A stretch of DNA of 64,000 bases from the NCBI GenBank assembly GCA_046349215.1, contig JAXMCV010000003.1, positions 620,001 to 684,000 on the forward strand, in the 5' to 3' direction. Below the pieces are notes generated by a model that saw only the letters and a list, made by a program, of their open reading frames with translations, did no database searches and had not been told where the DNA came from. The stretch is from JAJXWB01 sp046349215 (lineage in GTDB: Bacteria > Pseudomonadota > Alphaproteobacteria > Rhizobiales > Beijerinckiaceae). Shown piece by piece: positions 32,096-40,241 of the stretch. The position numbers were made by a program, and so were the translations under genes. How positions within the stretch are numbered: position 1 is the stretch's first letter; every line of letters begins with the position of its first letter.

Positions 32096-33319
32096 ATGTC
32101 GGGACTGGCCGGAAAATCAATCCTTCTGATCGTCAGCGGCGGCATCGCCGCGTACAAGATTCCAGAGTTGATCAGACGACTGCGTGAACGGGAGGCCGGC
32201 GTGACCGTCGTCTTGACCGCAGCGGCCAAGCATTTCGTGACGCCGCTCACGCTTGCGAGCGTCAGCGGCTCGAAGGTCTACGACGATCTGTTTTCATTGA
32301 CCGACGAAACCGAGATGGGCCACATCGAGCTCTCCCGCTCGGCGGATCTCGTCGTCGTCGCGCCGGCGACAGCGAACATCATCGCGAAGAACGCGAGCGG
32401 GCTGGCCGACGACCTTGCGTCCACTCTTCTGCTCGCGACCGACAAGGCGCCCATCTTCGTTCCCGCCATGAACGTCAGAATGTGGGAACATCCCGCGACG
32501 CAACGGAACATAGAAGCGGTCAAGGCCGCAGGGTCGCACGTTGTCGGGCCGGCGGAGGGCGCCATGGCCTGCGGTGAATTCGGGCCAGGGCGCATGCTCG
32601 AGCCTTTGGAAATCGTGGTCGCGCTCGAGCATGCGATCATGAATTCCGGTCGCGCGAGCGGCGCTCTCGTCGGGCGCAAGGCCGTGGTGACGGCGGGACC
32701 GACGCGGGAGGCGATTGATCCGGTCCGCTTCATTTCGAACAAGTCGTCGGGCAAGCAAGGATACGCCATTGCGGCCGCTCTGGCGGCCGCCGGCGCAGAA
32801 ACAACCCTCGTGAGCGGCCCCGTCGATCTTGCGGCTCCTCGCGGCGTCAATTGTGTCCGCGTCGAAACTGCCGAAGAAATGCTTCAGGCCGTGCGGGGAG
32901 CCCTGCCGGCAGACATCTTCGTAGCAGCGGCGGCAGTCGCCGACTGGCGCGCCAAGACAATCGGCGGCCAGAAAACAAAGAAGGGTCCCAAAGGTCCCCC
33001 GACGATCGAACTCACAGAAAATCCCGACATACTTGCAACGCTCGCGCGCGCGGGAAGCGATCGGCCGTCGCTCGTCGTGGGATTTGCCGCGGAGACAGAG
33101 AATCTGATCGAAAATGCAAAGGCCAAGCTGAAGCGAAAGGGATGCGATCTGATCGTCGCCAACGATGTCGGCGCCGAACAGCAGATTTTTGGCGGCGACA
33201 GAAATCGAGTCGTGATCGTTGAGGCAGACGGCGTTACCCCATGGCCGCAAGCCGGAAAGGACGACGTGGCCGGACGATTGGCCGCCCTTATTGCCGACCG
33301 GCTCGGAGCCAAGAAATGA
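32096..33319 (+). CDS. coaBC: Bifunctional CoaBC: phosphopantothenoylcysteine decarboxylase / phosphopantothenate-cysteine ligase
   Basis: Two CoA-pathway enzymes in one protein of 407 residues. The CoaC flavoprotein half has G-G-I-A-A-Y-K, P-A-M-N-V-R-M-W and A-C-G-E-F-G-P-G-R-M with the active cysteine. The CoaB half has T-A-G-P-T-R-E-A-I-D-P-V-R-F and N-K-S-S-G-K-Q-G, then K-L-K-R-K-G and V-A-N-D. With coaA (9.0 kb) and coaE (43.4 kb) it completes most of the CoA route inside this window (CoaD is missing). The ATG of dut overlaps its stop by 4 bp. Confidence 0.97.
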   Translation: MSGLAGKSILLIVSGGIAAYKIPELIRRLREREAGVTVVLTAAAKHFVTPLTLASVSGSKVYDDLFSLTDETEMGHIELSRSADLVVVAPATANIIAKNASGLADDLASTLLLATDKAPIFVPAMNVRMWEHPATQRNIEAVKAAGSHVVGPAEGAMACGEFGPGRMLEPLEIVVALEHAIMNSGRASGALVGRKAVVTAGPTREAIDPVRFISNKSSGKQGYAIAAALAAAGAETTLVSGPVDLAAPRGVNCVRVETAEEMLQAVRGALPADIFVAAAAVADWRAKTIGGQKTKKGPKGPPTIELTENPDILATLARAGSDRPSLVVGFAAETENLIENAKAKLKRKGCDLIVANDVGAEQQIFGGDRNRVVIVEADGVTPWPQAGKDDVAGRLAALIADRLGAKK

Positions 33320-33780
33320 ATGGAGTGCTCGACGTCCGATTTCGTCGCTGGGCGCATGCTGTCGACCTCGCCCCCCCAGCCTATCAGTCTGCAGGAGCAG
33401 CCGGTCTCGATCTTGTCAGCGCCCAGGATTCTTCCGAACAGGTCATTCTCGCGCCAGGCGAGCGAAAGCTCATCCCGACCGGTTTTTCGATCGAACTGCC
33501 CGCCGGATTCGAAGCGCAGGTCCGGCCGCGGTCCGGACTTGCGTTCAACCACGGCGTCACGGTCCTGAATGCGCCCGGAACCATCGACTCGGACTATAGA
33601 GGCGAGATCAAGGTGCTGCTCGTCAATTTCGGCCAGTCGGACTGGTCGGTCGAACGGGGGATGAGGATCGCGCAACTGGTCGTCGCACCAGTTGTCCAAG
33701 CGCGAGTAAGTTTGGTCGATGTTTTGCAGAGCACGGAACGCGGGCAGGGCGGCTTCGGCTCGACAGGAACAAAAGTCTAG
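33316..33780 (+). CDS. dut: dUTP diphosphatase
   Basis: Hydrolyses dUTP to dUMP, keeping uracil out of DNA and supplying thymidylate synthesis; 154 residues, trimeric family. The five motifs are seen: A-G-A-A-G-L-D-L, R-P-R-S-G-L-A, G-T-I-D-S-D-Y-R-G-E-I, R-G-M-R-I-A-Q and the C-terminal R-G-Q-G-G-F-G-S-T-G arm that closes the site. The frame extends further upstream, but the ATG at 33316, overlapping the coaBC stop as ATGA, fits the family start M-N-G-V-L-D-V-R-F. Confidence 0.97.
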   Translation: MNGVLDVRFRRWAHAVDLAPPAYQSAGAAGLDLVSAQDSSEQVILAPGERKLIPTGFSIELPAGFEAQVRPRSGLAFNHGVTVLNAPGTIDSDYRGEIKVLLVNFGQSDWSVERGMRIAQLVVAPVVQARVSLVDVLQSTERGQGGFGSTGTKV

Positions 33781-33891
33781 CGAAGCGGGCCCCGGCGGGG
33801 GGTTTCTTCTTTGGCGGCGCGGATATTCGCCATTGAACTCGCCTCGCGTATTCCGGAAAATCACATACGAAACAGAGCTCGGGAGCGGACC

Positions 33892-34851
33892 ATGGAACAG
33901 GGCAAAGCCGGACGCGGAAGGATCTACAGCTCGATCACGGAAACCATCGGTGATACGCCGATCGTCAGGCTCGACAGGCTGGCGAAGGAGAAGGGTGTCA
34001 AGGCGACATTGCTCGCCAAGCTCGAATTCTTCAATCCGATCGCCAGTGTGAAGGATCGCATCGGCGTCAACATGATCGCGGCGATGGAAGCGGCTGGGCG
34101 AATCGCCCCCGGCAGATCGACGCTGGTGGAGCCGACTTCGGGCAATACCGGCATTGCGTTGGCGTTCGTCGCGGCCGCGCGTGGCTACCGATTGATTCTG
34201 GTCATGCCGGAATCGATGTCCATCGAGCGCAGGAAAATGCTTGCTCTGCTCGGCGCGGAGCTCGAACTGACGCCGGCGCCGCTGGGCATGAAGGGCGCGA
34301 TTGCGAAGGCCGAGGAACTGGCGAAGACGATCCCCGGCGCGGTCATTCCCCAGCAGTTCGAAAATCCGGCGAACCCGGAAATCCATCGGAAGACCACTGC
34401 CGAGGAAATCTGGAACGACACAGAAGGCAAGGTCGACATCGTCATCTCCGGCGTTGGGACGGGCGGAACGATCACCGGCGTCGGTCAGGTCCTGAAGCCC
34501 CGGAAGCCAGGCCTGAAAATGGTCGCCGTCGAGCCGGAGGATTCGCCCGTCCTCTCCGGCGGTCAGCCTGGTCCCCACAAGATTCAGGGTATCGGCGCCG
34601 GCTTCGTGCCTCCCGTTCTCGACCGCTCGATCGTCGACGAGGTGATCAAGGTCGGCAATCAGGCGGCTTTCGACGCAGCCCGGCTCGTCGCACGGCTGGA
34701 GGGCGTGCCCGTCGGCATTTCCTCCGGAGCCGCGCTGGCCGCCGGAATCGAAATCGGGTCGCGTCCTGGCATGGACGGCAAAAACATCGTCATGATCATC
34801 CCGTCATTCGCGGAGCGCTACCTTTCGACGGCGCTGTTTGAAGGTCTATAA
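33892..34851 (+). CDS. cysK: Cysteine synthase A (O-acetylserine sulfhydrylase)
   Basis: PLP enzyme making cysteine from O-acetylserine and sulfide, 319 residues. The PLP lysine is in N-P-I-A-S-V-K-D-R-I-G. The acetylserine loop is E-P-T-S-G-N-T-G-I, phosphate loop G-V-G-T-G-G-T-I-T-G, and G-I-S-S-G-A-A is the C-terminal ring-binding motif. The start is the ATG at 33892; upstream residues have no family similarity. 111 bp separate it from dut and 55 bp from the next gene. Confidence 0.96.
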   Translation: MEQGKAGRGRIYSSITETIGDTPIVRLDRLAKEKGVKATLLAKLEFFNPIASVKDRIGVNMIAAMEAAGRIAPGRSTLVEPTSGNTGIALAFVAAARGYRLILVMPESMSIERRKMLALLGAELELTPAPLGMKGAIAKAEELAKTIPGAVIPQQFENPANPEIHRKTTAEEIWNDTEGKVDIVISGVGTGGTITGVGQVLKPRKPGLKMVAVEPEDSPVLSGGQPGPHKIQGIGAGFVPPVLDRSIVDEVIKVGNQAAFDAARLVARLEGVPVGISSGAALAAGIEIGSRPGMDGKNIVMIIPSFAERYLSTALFEGL

Positions 34852-34906
34852 GTCGGGCGACCGCGGCGGCTGCAGCCGGCGCCGGCGCAGCCTGACGGAG
34901 GGGCCC

Positions 34907-35680
34907 TTGGAATACGCGAATATCATCGTCGAGACCCGCGGCGCGGTGGGTCTCGTCCGGCTCAATCGCCCGCAGGCGCTCAACGCGCTGAATTCCGAGT
35001 TGATTGCTGAACTGAATGCCGCGCTGGCCGAGTTCGAGAAATCGGCCGACATCGGTTGCACCGTCATCACCGGGTCCGAAAAGGCCTTTGCGGCGGGCGC
35101 CGATATCAAGGAAATGCTCCCCAAGACCTATATGGACGCCTATCTCGAGGACTTCATCTCGTCCTGGGAGCAGGTGTCCCGGGTTCGCAAGCCGCTCATC
35201 GCCGCCGTCGCCGGGTTTGCCCTGGGCGGGGGCTGCGAACTGGCGATGATGTGCGACTTCATTATCGCCGCCGATACCGCCAAGTTCGGACAGCCCGAAA
35301 TCAAGCTGGGGGTCATGCCGGGAGTCGGCGGAACCCAAAGGCTCACCCGCTTCGTCGGCAAATCCAAAGCTATGGATATGTGTCTCACCGGTCGGATGAT
35401 GGATGCCGCCGAGGCGGAAAGGTCCGGCCTCGTATCCCGGGTGGTGCCGGCCGCCGCCCTGCTCGACGAGGCGTTGAAGGCCGCGGCGGTGATCGCCGGC
35501 TTCTCGCGCCCCGTGACAATGATGACCAAAGAGACCGTGAACCGGTCCTATGAAACCACTCTCGCCGAAGGCATCCGGTTCGAAAGACGGGTCTTCCACT
35601 CGATGTTCGCGCTTGAAGACAAGGCCGAGGGAATGGGGGCCTTCGTCGAAAAGCGGGCTCCAAAGTTCCGGAATCGCTAG
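34907..35680 (+). CDS. Enoyl-CoA hydratase (crotonase family)
   Basis: Hydrates enoyl-CoA to 3-hydroxyacyl-CoA in beta-oxidation or related routes, 257 residues, the standard length. It opens E-Y-A-N-I-I-V-E, and the oxyanion-hole and active-site regions are A-F-A-A-G-A-D-I-K-E-M, I-A-A-V-A-G-F-A-L-G-G-G-C-E-L and P-E-I-K-L-G-V-M-P-G-V-G-G-T-Q-R-L, with both catalytic glutamates (C-E-L and P-E-I). The TTG at 34907 with GGAGGGG 4-5 bp upstream gives the family start; a longer frame adds 23 basic residues. Located before rpsT-dnaA, as in several relatives. Confidence 0.92.
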   Translation: MEYANIIVETRGAVGLVRLNRPQALNALNSELIAELNAALAEFEKSADIGCTVITGSEKAFAAGADIKEMLPKTYMDAYLEDFISSWEQVSRVRKPLIAAVAGFALGGGCELAMMCDFIIAADTAKFGQPEIKLGVMPGVGGTQRLTRFVGKSKAMDMCLTGRMMDAAEAERSGLVSRVVPAAALLDEALKAAAVIAGFSRPVTMMTKETVNRSYETTLAEGIRFERRVFHSMFALEDKAEGMGAFVEKRAPKFRNR

Positions 35681-35694
35681 GTTTGCGGGCCGAG

Positions 35695-35723
35695 TTGACG
35701 CCGGTGGGATTCCTCAATATGAA
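35695..35723 (+). promoter_or_regulatory. Sigma-70-type promoter for rpsT
   Basis: TTGACG (35695-35700) and TATGAA (35718-35723) are separated by exactly 17 bp and precede rpsT by about 90 bp. This is the best housekeeping-type promoter I could find by eye in the window. Inference from consensus only. Confidence 0.6.
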
Positions 35724-35732
35724 ACCGACGTC

Positions 35733-35758
35733 GCCCGGCCTACCCGTTAGAGCCGGGC
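35733..35758 (+). promoter_or_regulatory. GC-rich hairpin in the rpsT leader
   Basis: GCCCGGC at 35733-35739 pairs with GCCGGGC at 35752-35758 across a 12-base loop, starting about 10 bp after the proposed promoter. It is not followed by a T run, so it is not a standard terminator. It lies where an S20 autoregulatory leader could be. Confidence 0.4.
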
Positions 35759-35812
35759 TCGCTCATTTTGCATTTCGCGGCGCTGAAGGCGCCTGCGTTC
35801 GAGGATACACAG

Positions 35813-36079
35813 ATGGCTAACACCAGCTCGGCCAAGAAGGCCGTCCGAAAGATTGCACGCCGCACCGCCGTGCGCCGCGCCCGTCGCGGACAGATGCGCA
35901 CTTACCTCCGCAAGGTCGAAGAAGCGATCGCCAGCGGAGACCAGACCGCAGCTGCGGCGGCCCTCGCCACTGCGGAACCGCTGGTCATGCGCGCCGCCCA
36001 GAAGGGCATCGTTCACAAGAACACTGCGTCCAGGAAGGTGTCTCGTCTTACCGCGCGCGTCCGCTCGATGAGCAAATAA
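35813..36079 (+). CDS. rpsT: 30S ribosomal protein S20
   Basis: 88 residues, highly basic, M-A-N-T-S-S-A-K-K-A-V-R-K-I-A-R-R, with T-A-R-V-R at the C-terminus. Primary 16S rRNA-binding protein of the small subunit body. The ATG at 35813 is chosen because bS20 always begins MANxxSAxKR-like; 15 upstream codons are in frame but unlike it. The gene has its own promoter (35695-35723) and terminator (36105-36130), then the long dnaA upstream region. Confidence 0.98.
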   Translation: MANTSSAKKAVRKIARRTAVRRARRGQMRTYLRKVEEAIASGDQTAAAAALATAEPLVMRAAQKGIVHKNTASRKVSRLTARVRSMSK

Positions 36080-36104
36080 TTGCCTCCAGTCTTGCGCTTT
36101 CATG

Positions 36105-36130
36105 AAGCCGGCTCTTCGAGCCGGCTTTTT
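36105..36130 (+). terminator. Rho-independent terminator after rpsT
   Basis: AAGCCGGCTC (36105-36114) pairs with GAGCCGGCTT (36118-36127) around a TTC loop and runs into a T stretch (36126-36130). A perfect 10-bp stem with T tract directly after rpsT; the clearest intrinsic terminator I found in the window. Confidence 0.92.
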
Positions 36131-36150
36131 CGTTTGCGTTGTGCGGTGAA

Positions 36151-36380
36151 GAGTCTGATAGGCGCCACATTAAAGATTTTTTAACCAGCCTGTGATCGTC
36201 GCGCATTCGATTTCATGCGGATTCAACGCGTTGCTGTCTAAGTCATCCACGACGACCTTTTTCGCACTCTTGACTCACGCGAATCTGGATTCATTCGGCG
36301 GCGCGCGAAGCGTGCCATAGCTGAAAGAGATCGGGAGCGGTTATCGGCAGAACCACAGGAATCAGCCGATTACGAGAATC
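36151..36380. promoter_or_regulatory. Cluster of seven GANTC (CcrM methylation) sites
   Basis: GANTC occurs at 36151 (GAGTC), 36220 (GATTC), 36272 (GACTC), 36281 (GAATC), 36288 (GATTC), 36359 (GAATC) and 36376 (GAATC). At this base composition roughly one would be expected in 230 bp. CcrM methylates GANTC adenines in alphaproteobacteria, and methylation of the dnaA promoter affects its firing in Caulobacter. Confidence 0.75.
36170..36184. promoter_or_regulatory. CtrA-type binding site
   Basis: TTAA-AGATTTT-TTAA (36170-36184), followed by CC, is a full match to the CtrA consensus TTAA-N7-TTAA. It lies 40 bp after the rpsT terminator and about 650 bp before dnaA, among the GANTC sites. Assignment rests on consensus match only. 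Confidence 0.6.
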
Positions 36381-36833
36381 AACCGTCGCGGGTCGCCCCA
36401 GGCAAATTTGTCGTATGACCCTTCAGTGACAAAGTTTGTTGAAGCCCAACTGCGGCGTGGCTAATCTTCATTCGCTGAGAGTTTCCATCACACTTTGAGC
36501 GGCGAGGACGCGAACGGTATTTCGCGTGAGAGCGTCTTTTTGTCGCGACGGTTGCATCGGTTGTCCAATCGGCGGCGCCGCCAGCGTGTGGAAAATTGGA
36601 TCGGGGAAGGGGAGCTGATTGTGCGATACGGATTTTCATTCGCCTTTCATCGCTTAGCGCGGCATCGAACCAATCCTGCCTCGCGGCCTAGTCCGATGCT
36701 GTGTACGAGGCCTGGAAAGACGGGCTAAGGCTCGGGCCTGCCCGCCCAACCGCATACCGATCATCGCAGTGATGCAGACGCCGCTAGTCGCAGGCGGCGA
36801 TGGAATTTCTATGCCTTGAAAGGCGAAACGCTT

Positions 36834-38300
36834 ATGGGCCAGACAAAGCCGATACGGAACGAAGATTCTTCAATGCAACAAGGATGGAAAAAAGTCTGTC
36901 GTCGCCTTCGCGCGGAATTGGGCGATGCGAAATTCGACTCCTGGTTCGGACGGATCGAGCTCGATCGAGTGGAGGGCAATGCGGCATTTTTGTCCGTGCC
37001 GACCAAGTTTCTGAAAAGCTGGATCCAGCTGCACTATCTGGATCGCATTCACGCAATCTTCAGCGTGGAGCTTCCGGAAATCACGGAAATCGACATCAGC
37101 GTGCGCTCCTCGGTGCGAGGTCCGGCGCGCGCGCCGGCAAGCGCCGGTCCGCAGCTGGCTAAAGAAGCCGCTGCCGACCCCGCGCGGATTCGCCCCGAAC
37201 AAAGAGAGGCCGACGCTGCGCGCCGATCGATCGACAAGGCCGACTTCGACGGTCTGGTCGGATCTCCGCTGGACAGACGCATGACCTTTGACAGCTTTCT
37301 TGTCGGCGATTCCAACAGAATGTCCCACGCCGCAGCATTGCGGATCGCCAAAGCGGCGCCGGGCGACGCCGTCGAGTTCAATCCGCTCTACCTCCACGCG
37401 AATGTTGGGCTGGGAAAGACCCATCTCGTCCAGGCGATTGCGCAAGCGGCCGAGGCTATCGGCCGAAAAGTCGTCTATCTGACGGCAGAGAAGTTCATGT
37501 ACGGCTTCGTGTCATCCCTGAAGAGCCAGAGCACGATCGCTTTCAAGGAAAGCCTCCGGTCGATCGACATTCTGATCATCGACGACGTGCAGTTCCTGAA
37601 CGGAAAGGTAATTCAGCACGAGTTCGGCCATGTGCTCAACTCACTGCTCGATCAAGGCAAGCAGGTCGTCGTCGCAGCGGACAGGCCCCCGCTCGATCTG
37701 GAAAGCCTGGACGATCGCATCAGGTCGAGGCTGACCGGTGGGTTGTGCCTCGAGCTGAATGCGCTCGACGAGGAGCTGCGGTTGGCAATTCTTCGGGCCC
37801 GCGTGGACGCGTCGCAGAAGCGCCAGGCTGGCTTCGTCGTTCCCGAAAACGTCCTTCGCTATGTCGCGCGGACAATCGATACGAACGGGCGCGACCTTGA
37901 AGGCGCAGTCAACCGGATGCTGGCGCGTGTCACGCTGACCGGCGTCGCCATGACGGTCGAAAGCGCCGAACTGGCGATCCGCGATCTGGTCCGCACGCGC
38001 GACCCCAAGAAGGTCAAGATCGAGGACATACAGAAGCTGGTCGCCAATCACTATAACGTAAGTCGCGCAGACCTCCTGTCTTCGCGACGGACCGCGGCAG
38101 TCGTTCGCCCGAGACAGATCGCAATGTTCCTGTCGAAGATCTTGACGCCCAGATCGCTGCCGGAAATCGGTCGCCGGTTTGGCGGCCGGGATCACACGAC
38201 GGTCTTGCACGCTGTCCGTAAGATCGAAGGTCTTTCTTCGACAGACAAGAGCCTCGCGCAGGACCTCGAATTCCTCAAGCGGCTGCTGACGGAGATCTGA
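36834..38300 (+). CDS. dnaA: Chromosomal replication initiator protein DnaA
   Basis: AAA+ initiator that binds DnaA boxes and opens oriC, 488 residues. Domain I spans about the first 90 residues (G-W-K-K-V-C-R-R-L-R ... W-F-G-R-I). A variable linker follows to about residue 145. The ATPase has N-V-G-L-G-K-T-H-L (Walker A) and I-L-I-I-D-D-V-Q-F-L (Walker B). Domain IV has the DnaA signature G-G-R-D-H-T-T-V-L-H-A near the end. The ATG at 36834 is preferred over a TTG six codons upstream; a second ATG (M-Q-Q-G-W) 13 codons downstream is also possible. It converges on the PfkB kinase gene with a 9-bp gap. Confidence 0.98.
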   Translation: MGQTKPIRNEDSSMQQGWKKVCRRLRAELGDAKFDSWFGRIELDRVEGNAAFLSVPTKFLKSWIQLHYLDRIHAIFSVELPEITEIDISVRSSVRGPARAPASAGPQLAKEAAADPARIRPEQREADAARRSIDKADFDGLVGSPLDRRMTFDSFLVGDSNRMSHAAALRIAKAAPGDAVEFNPLYLHANVGLGKTHLVQAIAQAAEAIGRKVVYLTAEKFMYGFVSSLKSQSTIAFKESLRSIDILIIDDVQFLNGKVIQHEFGHVLNSLLDQGKQVVVAADRPPLDLESLDDRIRSRLTGGLCLELNALDEELRLAILRARVDASQKRQAGFVVPENVLRYVARTIDTNGRDLEGAVNRMLARVTLTGVAMTVESAELAIRDLVRTRDPKKVKIEDIQKLVANHYNVSRADLLSSRRTAAVVRPRQIAMFLSKILTPRSLPEIGRRFGGRDHTTVLHAVRKIEGLSSTDKSLAQDLEFLKRLLTEI

Positions 38301-38309
38301 ACCGGCGAG

Positions 38310-39308
38310 TCAGATTCCAGACTGGGCCAGCAGATCCGCAAGCGAGGTCTGCGGCCGAGCCCCGAAGTGCTGAATCACCTCTGCTGCAGCCAAAGCTCCG
38401 ATGGCCGCGGCTCGCACGTTCGGAGCGCCTCGAGACAATCCGAACAGGGCGCCGGCTGCAAAAAGATCGCCGGCGCCGGTTGTGTCCACCAGGCGATCTA
38501 TTGCGGAAGCCGGTGCGCTTTCCGCTTCGCCATGATCCACGACGAGGCACCCGTTCGCGGATCGCGTCACGAAAGCAAGGGCCTTTTCCTTTTTCAGTTC
38601 GGCAACCGCCGTGCCGAAATCCGCGGTCTGGTAAAGGGCGTGCAGTTCGCTCTCGTTGGCGAAAACAATGTCGACCGCGCCGCCGCGAATGAGTCCGAGG
38701 AACTCGTCGCGGTAGCGATCCACGCAGAACGCGTCGGACAAGGTCAATGCTACTCTTGCGCCGCTCCTGTGCGCCGCCTCAGCGGCTTTGCGAAAGGCAG
38801 CCTTCGCCTGCGGCGGATCCCAAAGATAGCCTTCGAGATAAACGATGCGCGTCCGCGCGATGAGTTCTTCATCAATGTCGTCAGGGCCTAGATGCACGCA
38901 TGCGCCGAGATAGGTCGACATTGTGCGTTCGCCATCCGGCGTGACCAGAACCAGGCACCGCGCAGTCGCCGGGCCGGTCGCGGTCGCCGGGGTCGAGAAC
39001 GCAACTCCCGATTTCTCGATATCGTGGCAAAACGCGCGCCCCGAATCGTCGTCCTTAACCTTCCCTATGAAGGCAGCCTTCGCGCCCAGGCTCGCGAGTC
39101 CGACCATCGTGTTGGCTGCCGAACCACCAGACGAAATCGTCGCCGGACCCATCTCGGCGTAAATGCGAGCGGACGACGATTCGTCGATGAGCGTCATCGA
39201 ACCCTTGTTCAATTGCAGCCTGGCGAGCACGTCATCGCCGGTGGGCGCAAGCGCATCCACGATTGCATTTCCGATGCCGACGACGTCGTAGCTTGGCTTA
39301 TTGCTCAT
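38310..39308 (-). CDS. PfkB-family nucleoside/sugar kinase (adenosine-kinase-like)
   Basis: 332 residues, ribokinase fold. It opens Y-D-V-V-G-I-G-N-A-I-V-D, typical of the adenosine-kinase-like branch, has S-S-G-G-S-A-A-N-T and ends with the catalytic D-T-T-G-A-G-D-L-F-A-A-G containing the base Asp. The GxGN-AIVD opening separates it from ribokinase and fructokinase. The start overlaps the XRE gene upstream by 11 bp, so it is the last gene of the leftward five-gene operon. Substrate is inferred from the family. Confidence 0.9.
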   Translation of the reverse strand: MSNKPSYDVVGIGNAIVDALAPTGDDVLARLQLNKGSMTLIDESSSARIYAEMGPATISSGGSAANTMVGLASLGAKAAFIGKVKDDDSGRAFCHDIEKSGVAFSTPATATGPATARCLVLVTPDGERTMSTYLGACVHLGPDDIDEELIARTRIVYLEGYLWDPPQAKAAFRKAAEAAHRSGARVALTLSDAFCVDRYRDEFLGLIRGGAVDIVFANESELHALYQTADFGTAVAELKKEKALAFVTRSANGCLVVDHGEAESAPASAIDRLVDTTGAGDLFAAGALFGLSRGAPNVRAAAIGALAAAEVIQHFGARPQTSLADLLAQSGI

Positions 39309-39717
39309 CTTTCAAACCTGCTCCATCCGGACGCACGCGGGGCGCTTCTGCTCTCCTGCGGGCAAGCGCCTCATCTACGACACTCGTGAGCCGGGCGAAA
39401 TCCTCCTTCGAAAGTTCGCTCACGACCCGTCCCAGGAGATTGGCGAAGGCCGTTGCATCCGGGATGGCGCCGGACGTGTCGATCCTCACGCGCGGGTCGG
39501 ACGTCTGGGCAAGGCGGCACAACATTTCCGCTTCATCCCAGATCACGTTGAAATAGGAAATGATCCTCTGCACGAGGAACCATGTCGGCGCGCCACGCCT
39601 TCCATGTTCCAGCGCGGACAGGTACGCGGATGAAACGCCCAGCGCCTGCGCCATATCCTTCAGCGAGACGCCGCGCTCGGCCCTCATCTCCCGCAATCTC
39701 GCACCGAACGGGGTCAC
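39298..39717 (-). CDS. XRE-family HTH transcriptional regulator
   Basis: 139 residues. The HTH is at the N-terminus: F-G-A-R-L-R-E-M-R-A-E-R-G-V-S-L-K-D-M-A-Q-A-L-G-V-S-S-A-Y-L-S-A-L-E-H-G-R-R-G. The rest has W-F-L-V-Q-R-I-I-S-Y-F-N-V-I-W-D-E-A-E, a conserved block of an alphaproteobacterial group found next to Smr and MltA genes, and a basic tail. It overlaps the Smr gene by 4 bp and the PfkB gene by 11 bp, so all are translated together. Targets unknown. Confidence 0.92.
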   Translation of the reverse strand: MTPFGARLREMRAERGVSLKDMAQALGVSSAYLSALEHGRRGAPTWFLVQRIISYFNVIWDEAEMLCRLAQTSDPRVRIDTSGAIPDATAFANLLGRVVSELSKEDFARLTSVVDEALARRRAEAPRVRPDGAGLKDEQ

Positions 39718-40241
39718 GCCAGATCTCGCTTCCTGCGAATGCGCACGTAGAGCGCGCCGGCACCGCCATGCGCAGGGCTCGCTTCCCCGTACGCCGCGAC
39801 TATATGCCTCAGTCGCGGGTCAGCAAGCCACATCGGCGTTTGCCTACGTAATGGACCGAATTCTCCGCCCGTTGTCTTTCCCTTCCCGGTGACGATGAGA
39901 ACGTACCGCGCTTCCTCATCCTGTGCGCGATGAAGGAAGCGGGTAACCCGCTGGTGAGCCTCCGCGAGCGTTTGCCCATGCAAATCGAGCCTCGCGTCAA
40001 CGACCACCTTCCCTTTCAGCAAATCCCGTCTGGTTCGCCGTTCGATGTCGCCCAGCGGCTTCCGTTCCACGCGAACTGGCGGCGACGGCGCCACAGCATG
40101 TGTGGCGATCGAAGTGTGGTCTCTCACTGGAGTCGCGCCGGCTGAAGGCGGGTCGGTCTTGCGGGGCGTAAGCGGACGCACGTTCGCCGTGACGATGCGC
40201 CAGAGTTGGCTTTCCTCGGTAGTGAGTCTCCGCTGCTTCAC
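39714..40241 (-). CDS. Smr-domain protein (MutS2-like endonuclease domain)
   Basis: 175 residues. The Smr domain fills the C-terminal half: L-D-L-H-G-Q-T-L-A-E-A-H and V-L-I-V-T-G-K-G, the two motifs of Smr nucleases. The N-terminal half is disordered and Pro/Thr-rich, with a conserved opening W-R-I-V-T. The GTG at 40239-40241 overlaps the mltA stop as GTGA; the open frame extends much further upstream inside mltA, but that part is antiparallel noise. Smr domains bind nucleic acid and can nick DNA or RNA; here the role is unknown. Confidence 0.92.
   Translation of the reverse strand: MKQRRLTTEESQLWRIVTANVRPLTPRKTDPPSAGATPVRDHTSIATHAVAPSPPVRVERKPLGDIERRTRRDLLKGKVVVDARLDLHGQTLAEAHQRVTRFLHRAQDEEARYVLIVTGKGKTTGGEFGPLRRQTPMWLADPRLRHIVAAYGEASPAHGGAGALYVRIRRKRDLA

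Larger units (their letters stand above)
36131..36833. promoter_or_regulatory. Long non-coding region upstream of dnaA
   Basis: 703 bp with no convincing gene. The first 250 bp hold a CtrA-type box (36170-36184) and seven GANTC sites. The middle and right parts carry one DnaA-box-like 9-mer TGTGGAAAA at 36587-36595 (reverse complement TTTTCCACA). A short frame at 36495-36728 has no recognisable similarity and is left out. The region probably contains the dnaA promoter(s), and its length suggests elaborate cell-cycle control. Confidence 0.7.

Noticed and set aside
32884..34578. 564-codon open frame antisense to coaBC, dut and cysK
   Set aside because: Spans three real genes on the opposite strand and has no recognisable domain.
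36587..36595. Single DnaA-box-like 9-mer upstream of dnaA as an origin
   Set aside because: Only one box and no AT-rich element; the hemE-side gap is the better oriC candidate. It may serve in dnaA autoregulation.
36495..36728. Possible 77-residue small protein upstream of dnaA
   Set aside because: No similarity that I recognise, no convincing ribosome-binding site, biased Arg/Ser composition as in shadow frames.
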